The notes below the pieces were generated by a model. That model was not told where the DNA came from, ran no database searches, and was given only the letters and a program-made list of their open reading frames with translations. Shown in pieces: positions 56,640-64,000 of a DNA stretch of 64,000 bases (within the stretch, counting starts at the first letter, position 1; each line of letters begins with the position of its first letter). Both the position numbers and the translations under genes were made by a program. Where the stretch lies: assembly GCA_030248215.1 (NCBI GenBank), contig JASANG010000961.1, positions 1-64,000 of the forward strand, given 5' to 3'. The stretch is from Enoplolaimus lenunculus (Eukaryota > Nematoda > Enoplea > Enoplida > Thoracostomopsidae).

Positions 56640-57400
56640 ACCAAAACCGCGTTTCTAAACCTTCTGCGACCGTTGATTGTGTCTATGGGAGATAAAATGG
56701 GGCCTAATTTTGTATCCGGTTTTGCTGCTACCGGTATTATGGACAGGCCTCTGCAAAATTTCCCGTCCCAAGACGCTGACCAATTCCAAAGCCCCGGCCC
56801 AATAGTTGCAGACAGTGTCCTCGTGTACCTGAAATGCTGCGAAACCCCGCCGATAAGCCCAAAACGCAGCGGCGACGTCGTACGAAAACCAGGATGTGGA
56901 CAGCCATCAACATCGGCACCAGATGCGAAGATGACAGATGATGACGAGGAAGAAGCAGTGCATGAGCGTATGCCGCTTCAAACTGAGGTATGTACGCATA
57001 ATTGAATTTTCAAAATGGCCTAAAGTTACCCCACTTCATCGTACCCTTGAAACGAATTGCGCTGAATGAATTGTCATCCAAAGACGCTGATATCATGAGG
57101 GATCTGATCCCGCAAGGTGTCGTCACGGCAGATTAGCAACAGTGGTGCCTGGAACTCCAGTTCACTTAGAAGCAAGAATTGTTATACAAACGGAAAATGC
57201 CAGCGGTGATGCGGAAAACTGCTCGAACAATAGGGAGTGGAGTAGTAGTGACTCCAGGGATGATTCAAGTGTTCGAAACAAACAACTGTGTATATACAGG
57301 GTTTTGACAGATCGAATGTTTACAGGAACAGAAATTTAATTTGCGCAAAAATTAGGCTGCAATTCCCGTGCAGCGCTGGTGTATTTAATTTTAATCATTA
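56640..57400 (+). pseudogene. Decayed pogo-like transposase, C-terminal part, copy 2
   Basis: An open stretch carries MGDKMGPNFVSGFAATGIMD, aligned to the SGFRGCGIYPVD block of copy 1, followed by a polar tail and, after a stop, VPGTPVHLEARIVI, which matches copy 1's VPGTPVQL. The YP of the GIYP motif is lost. The two copies are in the same orientation and diverged, so they are either a tandem pair or two insertions. Confidence 0.72.
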
Positions 57401-57878
57401 CAGACAGATTTTTGTTAGATTAAAGACTCATTTAAAAAATAATATGATTCAAACAAAAACTAAAAATGTTATATATGAGCACACTGATGTAGTTATGACA
57501 ATTTTTATGCAATATATGACAAGTAAGATTAAAACTAAAATTTCAAAATTTCAATTCCGACAGAGTGTGCAATCGGAACTCGTTTTGAATCGGAATCCTA
57601 ATTCCGTTTGCACCCCGGCGGAAATTAAGATATTTTGCTTCGTATTGTATTCCAACCTTGACAATTGCCAAAAATAAACCATCGAAGCTCGATTCCGCAT
57701 CAGTGGATTATGAAAAATTTAAAAATACGTACAGCAGATAGAACGAATCTCCAACTAGGGTTCTTCCATCAATTGGTGACAGTAAGCTGTCGGTAAATCG
57801 GTTTCTATTTATATAATTGTTTACTTACATTGTATATGGTAATTAAAGACGCTATTAATTACGTACATATACATATTA

Positions 57879-58510
57879 ATGGCAAACACTGATTTAGCGA
57901 TTACACTTGATCCAGATTTGTTTTATAAACCGCAACAGTATATGCCTCCGCTTGTTCGAAGAAAACTTCCGCTGCAACAATTGTCGCCTACTGCTGTAAG
58001 TGACAGTTATTGAAATGATTTGCTTTTGGTTACCTTTTTGCTGAAATTTTCAAACTCTGAAACATTATGCCAATGTTGAAAATTTGCTAGGTAATTTTTC
58101 ACATTTCTGACCTGCACGCAGAAAAATAGATTTGCATAAATATTCCATATGTACTGTGGCAAAATCTGTGAATTATAACAATAGATTTGTTCTTCCGATT
58201 CTGATATAATAGGCACAGTGGCGCTCGGTTTCAGCTGCAAAAGCAAATTCGGATTATACCGCGATAGTTGTTATGGCCGCGACTCCTACTTTTAGCAAAG
58301 TACTTTTGTAATGAAATATATAGCAATTAATTTTTGATGCATATTTACTATTGCACCTGCTTATTGCAGTTAACAGACGAAAAGGATATGAAGCCAAAGA
58401 AATACAAGATCACTAACGTTAAAAAACGCAATGTTAAATCAATCAAGACAAAGGCGGCAGGCCAAAAAAACGTCGGCGTAACCGCTGAAGAACTGGATGC
58501 ATTAGGCTAG
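57879..58510 (+). CDS. Small basic protein, two exons (85 residues)
   Basis: Exons 57879-57995 and 58370-58510. ATG gives MANTDLAITLDPDLFYKP; the donor is TGCT|GTAAGT and the acceptor ATTGCAG|TTAACA, phase 0. Exon 2 is Lys-rich (KPKKYKITNVKKRNVKSIK) and ends VTAEELDALG before TAG. Clean splice signals and steady coding character support a real gene. Function not recognised. The TAEELDA end recalls the C-terminal peptide of ALY/REF and FOP-type mRNA-export adaptors, but the resemblance is too short to rely on. It may instead be the 5' part of the gene that continues at 60394, through an alternative donor in exon 2. Confidence 0.65.
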
Positions 58511-58774
58511 GTTTCAGACTGTTAACAAAATGCGACCGGGTATTAATTCACCGTGAATAAGATACGGGTAGCAAATTTCTTGCCCAAATCGAAACTAGAT
58601 ATTAGCCGGCTATGAGTTGTACAGAAGTACGTACGTATACTGAAGTAGAAATCACGCAGAAGTATTTGTTTACTGACAGTGTATCTAAACTTGAAATTTT
58701 TGCCTTGCCCAGAATTGCAATCGCAGTAACATGTTCAAAACGCCCTGTTGTATAAGCAGTTTTATGAAATTCGG

Positions 58775-58880
58775 AACTAGAGATGAGCTGTTTAATCAAC
58801 ATCGGTAATAATAATCGGCACTTTTTCTCAGTATCGGCATCAGCAATGCAAATGCTTATCACGCTCGGTTCTCGATTCGA
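58775..58880 (+). repeat. Fragment of the TAGGGATGTGCC hAT-like family
   Basis: TAGAGATGAGCTGTTTAATC followed by ATCGG words. The right part is lost. Confidence 0.55.
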
Positions 58881-59381
58881 AAAAATAAAAATCACAAGAA
58901 ATTACTGTATACAGCATTTTTATTTTCTCACGTTATGCTGTACGCACTACACAACACACTGTTAGCCACCATGCACATATTACGCATAGTAGCTCATGTT
59001 GATACTTATCTTTAGGTTTTCTAATTTGACCCCTGTTGATACCGGCACCGGGCTTTGGCATTGGGTCCAGTCCCGGTCCCGAAAAAATACTGGTCTTGGG
59101 GCAACTCTAATAGCAATGAGGTGGAATTCTACCATTTTCACTTGTTAACGTATATCAGTGCGCCTGATCAGAAAAACTTTTATCTCGCTTTTGTGTTTGA
59201 AAACAAAATAATTGAAATGCATCGAACCCTGCCGTGCCGGCCTAATACAACGCTGACCTATATATCAATCTGAGTTTTAGGCAAGAAACAGTCCGCCCCC
59301 AAAGTAATACAGCTTCATGTGACGGATGATAGACTACCCCGTTCTAGACGGCCGAATCCATCTGCAAAATTTTTTAAAGTA

Positions 59382-60125
59382 AGCTCGTAGTAGGACTACA
59401 TTTATTGAGCGAAGCTCGAGAACACGTTAGCAATTAAGGTAATATGCAAATTAGTTATTAGTTAACTATTCATTTATCGGTTTTGGAGGTTTGTAAGCAA
59501 TTTCCTCAGATTCATCGCACCCAAAAACCCTTTAGCCACCCTAATAATTTTTGGAATAATTTAAAAAGTCCTAATTTTGTCTTGTCAATTAAGCTAATAT
59601 GCAAAATAGATATTAGCTAACTATTCAATTATCGGTTTTGGAGGTTTGTAAACTATTTGTTCAAATTCCTCGCACCTAAAACCCTTTAGTGCTGAAATTA
59701 TATTGCTTTAACCTTAATAATTAGTGAAATATTGTAAAAAGTATTAATTTAGGCTTATAAACTATGCTAATATGCAAATTATCTATTAGCTACATGCTCA
59801 ATTATCGGTTTTGGAGGTTTGTAAACAGTCTACGCAGATTCCTCGCACCCAAAAACCCTTTAATGCTAAAATTAGATTGCTTCTAACTGTAATAATTAGT
59901 GAAATATTGTGGAAAGTCCTAATTTAGGCTTAATTAATTATGCAATTTAGCCTGTAGCTAATAAACTGCTTAAAATTTTAAAACCCCAATGCGAATTTAA
60001 CACCCCAGGATAATTGGCTTTCAAACAGAAAAAGTTTGTCAAAATCGGTTCAGCCGTTCCTGAGATTCTTTTCGGACGGACCGACATTCACCTTTCGAAC
60101 CCCAAGTACAAAACATAAAACGCTT
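59382..60125 (+). repeat. Dispersed repeat with about 3.5 internal tandem units of about 170 bp
   Basis: Starts GTAGGACTACATTTATTGAG and GCGAAGCTCG. Units each contain TTATCGGTTTTGGAGGTTTG and CTCGCACCCAAAAACCC. The right end contains AAATCGGTTCAGCCGTTCC, GGACGGACCGACATTCACC and GCTTCGCGAAACTCCGAG. A shorter inverted copy is at 63145-63560. Superfamily unclear. A fragment of the ATCGGCATCGG family follows at 60135-60200. Confidence 0.75.
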
Positions 60126-60393
60126 CGCGAAACTCCGAGCATCGGCACTGCAAAAGTTGCCGATACTTTTTGCACATAATAGTGAGTTGAAATGCTATCG
60201 GTTTCACTGGTTACTGCTATCTCTGGCGTTTATTTGTAAAACTTATATGATTTATGGTTGTTACAGTTTAAGTCATAATATTTATAATGATGTGTATTAA
60301 AATTAAATCGGCTCCGGCATATTTCCAAAGTAAAAATCGGCATGTTTGTGCAACGCTGTGTACTTATGTCATATGTGCGTATCTACTTTTCAG

Positions 60394-60601
60394 AGTCGAT
60401 TAAATCATGTCGTATCCGTCAAAGGCGTTGCTGGCAAAAATACGGACGTTGAAGTGCGCCGATCACAGCGAACAGAAAAAAAGGACTTGCCCCTGGTGCC
60501 TAAAAGCAATGTCTCAACTTTATACAAACTACCCTTAGACCACAAACAGGGTGATGTTTTGGATTCAATCGGCAACCGTGCTGCTGAAAACGATGTTCAA
60601 A
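60394..60601 (+). CDS. Exon of the basic SP/TP-rich gene
   Basis: Begins SRLNHVVSVKGVAGKN and holds the basic EVRRSQRTEKKD stretch. Ends in phase 1 at CAAA|GTAAAC. Confidence 0.7.
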
Positions 60602-63600
60602 GTAAACATTGAAATCCCGACCCTAAAATTTCTTCAATCGAAAGCCAGATCCAGACCCGGAATTTTGGTCTTAAAGTTTTTCCAAAGACGCAAAAAAATT
60701 TCGGGTAAAAAGTTGATCGCAAATTAAGCGTCACATAAGTTATAGCCACGAGGGTGGTCTTGCGGTATTTCAGGCCACCAGGTGCCACAGAAAAATTCAT
60801 TCTAATTTTTTTGCAATATTGTTGGCGAAATAACCCTAGTTGGAGATAGGTATTCACTTTATCTGTTGTATTTAGATTTTCACAATCTACGAAAGCGAAA
60901 TCTGGCTTCTATGGCTTATTCCTGTATTTATGATACACATAGTGAGTTTTGTATTCTGATTCCACCCAAAATTGTTCTAATCCAGGTATTTTATTTTTGT
61001 TAACCTATTCAAAACATGATTGTTCAGATTTATCGAAAACTATTGAGCTAGCCAGGATGAATTTTGAATTTCAGCTTTTCCGCGAAAAGCTAAAACACCG
61101 CCGAGCGTACTGAAGAAGGTATCGAAATTTTCACCGCCAAACAAAACCGAACGACTGTCTAAGAGTCTTCAAAAGAATTTATGTTACACAAGCGACTTAT
61201 CGGCAACATCGGCTGTTCGTGATACGACGCCAAATAAACGAATTCGGTTCGAAAATGCCCCCACATTGAAAACATACTCTGTCGACAGAACAATGAGCAT
61301 GCATTATACGGAATCAAGAGGTATGTATCAACGATCCAACAGAGACTAAATTTTGTCGGAACACGAACCATAAATTAAAATAATTTTCGATATGCGACAA
61401 GTTAGCTTTTTCCGATTTCTTATTCGTTTTCAACAATCTAACAACATCTGTCATCAAATATTTTAGTTTAACAACTTATATATAATGTATACAGAAAAAA
61501 AGAAGTTATTCATTTTGAACTGATAATAATTTAGCATCTACAATTTTTAATGTTTAAAAATTTAGCTTAACACCGGCCAATACGTGTATACCAAGGTTGC
61601 ACGTTACCGTTTCTGCGTGCTGCAATACCATAACAGCCACAGGAAACAATTTTTGCAGGAATTCCGGTGGAACCCTGGAACATATTAGTTGTAGTAATCT
61701 GCCGACACCAAAATTTTTGCCGATGCCCACTTTCATTTTTAATGCATTATGCTTGAAGACCTCATAGAATAATACGTTACATCATGTTTAGAGATGTGTC
61801 GAATTGGCATCGGTAATAATCAGCAGTTTTCGCTAGTATCGGCATCGGCACTGCTAAAATTTGCCGATACTTTTTGCACATACCAGTTAGTTTGAGTGCT
61901 ATCAATTTCATTTCTGGGCACATATCAGTGTGTCTGGTCAGAAAAACTTGTTTCTCGAGTTGCTATTTGAAAAATTAATTGAAATGAACCATGATCGTTT
62001 TTGATGGTTAGGGTTTAAGTATTTATATAACGATGTACGTAATGTAGTATTCTTTCTGTTTATTGAGCAGGGTGTACTAAAGTTGAAATCGGCATGGGCA
62101 AAAATTTTGGTATCGGCACATCCCTAATCATGTTAAGTGGAAGGCTTAAACCCTAACCATGCTAAAAGATCATAATTTTATGAGTGCGGTCTATTTCAAT
62201 TAAATCTTTCAAACACAAACGCAAGAGAGATAGGTAACGGTTTCCCTAATCTGGCGCACCCATATACATCAGCAAGTGAAATTCATAATATTCCATCTCA
62301 CTGGGTATCGCAATTTTTTTGCAATGATAATGCCGATACTCACGAAAGTGCCACTATTACTGATGCCAATTAATTATACATTCCCGATTTTTTGTTGTTG
62401 ATGGATTGTGTGAGACAAACTGTTTTGGTGGCTTAGAACCTGTGTGACAGCTAGAAGTTCAAGCGGAGTCAAGTTTGCGAAGACTGGTAGTTTTCTCAGC
62501 TAAACTTGGGCAGAAAATTTCTGGTTATGTCATATAACGTGTATATAATATACGCCTTAAAAAATTTTATATGGAGTCTAAAACCTAAATTATAATGTTT
62601 GATCATTTATCAGCCGAAAATGCCATCCTCCATTAAAAATAAGGAAAGGTAAGGTTGATGTGATGTGATGGCGTCTCCTGATAAATAACTTGTATCAGGA
62701 TTTATATTATGAATATATAATTAGGGATGTGCCGATTAATCGGCATCGGTAATAATCGGCAGTTTTCGTGAGTATCGGTACCGGCATGCCGATTCTTTGC
62801 CGATACTTTTTGCCCATAATAGTCAGTTTCAATGCTATCAATTTCATTTAAACATTTGACCAGTATTGTTTTCAAATGAACCATTATGCCGTTATGTTTT
62901 GTATTGGTTCCAGTTTCGCACCTAATGCAGAATCGGCAACGTACTCCGCCTAGTGCACCACCAAAAAGGTAAGAAATTGCTCAAATATATACACTTTATG
63001 CGTTAAAATATGGCTTTCATGTGATGCTATAAGTATAATCTTTACAACGAAGTGTTTTCACTGTTTACCTTTCTTATGCAGTAACTTGCGTCTTATTGAG
63101 TAATTAAGTGTGTTCATTGGTATATTATACAATGTGTCTTCTGGATTATTATGCGAAGCGAAACTCCGAGATAAATAATTAAGCCTAAATTAGGACTTTC
63201 CACAATTTTTCACTAATTATTACAGTTAGAAGCAATCTAATTTTAGCATTAAAGGGTTTTTGGGTGCGAGGAATCTGCGTAGACTGTTTACAAACCTCCA
63301 AAACCGATAATTGAATAGTTAGCTAATAGCTAGTTTGCATATTAGCTTAACTGACAAGACAAAATTAGGACTTTTTAAATTATTCCAAAAATTATTAGGG
63401 TGGCTGAATTGTTTTTGGGTGCGAGGAATCTGAGGAAATTGCTTACAAACCTCCAAAACCGATAAATTACTAGTTAGCTAATAACTAATTTGCATACTAC
63501 CTTAATTGCTTACGTGTGTTCGAGCTTCGCTCAATAAATGTAGTCCCACTACGACTGGTTCCTAAAATGCGTTTGTTTAACCATTGTTAAGGTTCTTAAT

Positions 63601-64000
63601 GATTATTGTCTCAATCAGTGTGGGACGTTCAGTTCAGTATTGCAATACCTACTCTAAGTATTTGAAAAATCAAAAAATTAGTTGATATATCTGATATTTT
63701 AAGGCATTCACACCACCTTCTCGGTGTCGAGAATCTTCATTTACTCGATAATAGTCGAACGACGCAAATGATTTTGGTAAGCGTTTTGTTATGGAACACG
63801 AGCCACAAACTGAAATATTAAATATGCTTCGCGCAATTTCGTGTTTACTTCTCAACCAAAAACGGCATGAGTCAATGTTTTCAACATAGCGTAGTTTTTG
63901 CTGTACTTTGTTTTATAGTAAACAGTCATTCATTGCACCTGATAAAGTATTATGGAGTCACTTGTTTTGTTTCAGGATGCCGGGCAGAAGAAAATCGGTG
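60394..64000 (+). CDS. Basic Ser/Thr-Pro-rich protein, four consecutive exons, runs off the right edge
   Basis: Exons 60394-60601, 61075-61320, 62914-62968 and 63976 onward. Signals: TTTTCAG|AGT, CAAA|GTAAAC, TTTCAG|CTT, AGAG|GTATGT, GGTTCCAG|TTT, AAAG|GTAAGA, TTTCAG|GAT. Phases 0-1-1-2 agree throughout, with no stop. Sequence features: EVRRSQRTEKK, KTPPSVLKKVSKFSPPNK, TTPNKRIRFENAP and QRTPPSAPPKRMPGRRKS. These are TP/SP sites in basic context, as in CDK substrates, and RIRF fits the RVxF docking motif of protein phosphatase 1. A nuclear or cell-cycle protein is inferred; the family is not recognised. The first exon(s) are missing here: there is no in-frame ATG at the acceptor. Confidence 0.72.
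61075..61320 (+). CDS. Exon of the basic SP/TP-rich gene, with phosphatase-docking-like motif
   Basis: Holds TPPS, SPPN and TPNK sites and KRIRFENAP. Ends in phase 1 at AGAG|GTATGT. It is open in this frame for its full 246 bp. Confidence 0.75.
61789..62126. mobile_element. hAT-like MITE, TAGGGATGTGCC family
   Basis: TAGAGATGTGTCGAATTGGC and, inverted, GGTATCGGCACATCCCTA. Exact target duplication ATCATGTT (61781-61788 and 62127-62134). Lies in an intron of the plus-strand gene. Confidence 0.9.
62722..62880 (+). repeat. Left half of a TAGGGATGTGCC MITE
   Basis: TAGGGATGTGCCGATTAATC and ATCGG words, then the family interior, cut short about 35 bp before the 62914 exon. Confidence 0.75.
62914..62968 (+). 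CDS. Short exon of the basic SP/TP-rich gene
   Basis: 55 bp encoding a peptide that ends QNRQRTPPSAPPK. Phase 1 in, phase 2 out. Found from splice signals and frame only. Confidence 0.6.
63145..63560 (-). repeat. Inverted, shorter copy of the 170-bp tandem-unit repeat
   Basis: Reads in reverse GTAGTGGGACTACATTTATT, GAGCGAAGCTCG, two TTATCGGTTTTGGAGGTTTG units and ends near CTCGGAGTTTCGCTTCGC. The right-hand tail with the GGACGGACCGACATTCACC block is absent. Confidence 0.75.
63976..64000 (+). CDS. Start of a further exon at the window edge
   Basis: The acceptor TGTTTCAG|GATGCC in phase 2 gives RMPGRRKSV before the window ends. Confidence 0.5.

Larger units (their letters stand above)
52591..57617. 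mobile_element. Old DNA transposon or composite with matching inverted ends
   Basis: The left end CAGGGTGCAACCGAAGTTCC and the right end, read in reverse GGGGTGCAAACGGAATTAGG, continue into a shared ATTCCGATTCAAAAC block, about 45 bp of inverted match. Two decayed transposase 3' parts (55119-55860 and 56640-57400) lie inside. Fragments of the CCGGATATCCGG family sit at 54126-54640 and 54955-55020. No target duplication is visible. Confidence 0.55.

Noticed and set aside
1-64000. LTR retroelements, LINEs or virus-like elements
   Set aside because: No reverse transcriptase, integrase, capsid or long direct repeats were recognised in any frame inspected.

Overview
The window is animal nuclear DNA. 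It is AT-rich, with many short exons, GT-AG introns of a few hundred bases to several kilobases, short AT-rich acceptors (TTTTAG or TTTCAG type) and dense short transposable elements. The hexamer TTAGGC, the telomere unit of nematodes, occurs throughout the first 34 kb, which together with the acceptor style makes a nematode or close relative my best guess. This is an inference, not an identification.

Region 1 (1-29 kb, minus strand): one long gene for a secreted protein. It has a signal peptide (28,934-28,982), then twelve exons that each carry one copy of a six-cysteine module of about 40-65 residues, then a thyroglobulin type-1 domain (6,456-6,680). Nearly all its introns are phase 1. The 3' end was not found. 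Its introns and 3' flank are packed with miniature inverted-repeat elements (MITEs). The commonest are about twenty elements whose interior is TTAGGC repeat and whose ends share a GGCC-ATGT start.

Region 2 (29-36 kb): no gene recognised. It holds a nearly pure TTAGGC array inside one MITE (about 30.8-31.0 kb) and a cluster of five ACTGTAAATT foldback elements.

Region 3 (35.9-52.1 kb, minus strand): a complete gene for eIF3a, the largest eIF3 subunit. I could place 26 exons whose phases agree at every junction; they give 4,083 bp and 1,360 residues from [16 protein letters not shown] to a C-terminal [11 protein letters not shown]. No TTAGGC MITE lies in this gene. Its introns carry hAT-like MITEs instead, some with exact 8-bp target duplications.

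Region 4 (52.2-57.7 kb): an old DNA transposon area with two decayed pogo-like (DDE_1) transposase 3' ends between a pair of matching inverted ends.

Region 5 (57.8-64 kb, plus strand): a small two-exon gene (85 residues), then at least four frame-consistent exons of a basic Ser/Thr-Pro-rich protein that runs off the right edge. These may be one gene. Their introns carry hAT-like MITEs and two inverted copies of a tandem-repeat element.

No rRNA, canonical tRNA, CRISPR array, retroelement or virus-like element was recognised. Several TTAA-flanked MITEs do carry a tRNA-like segment.
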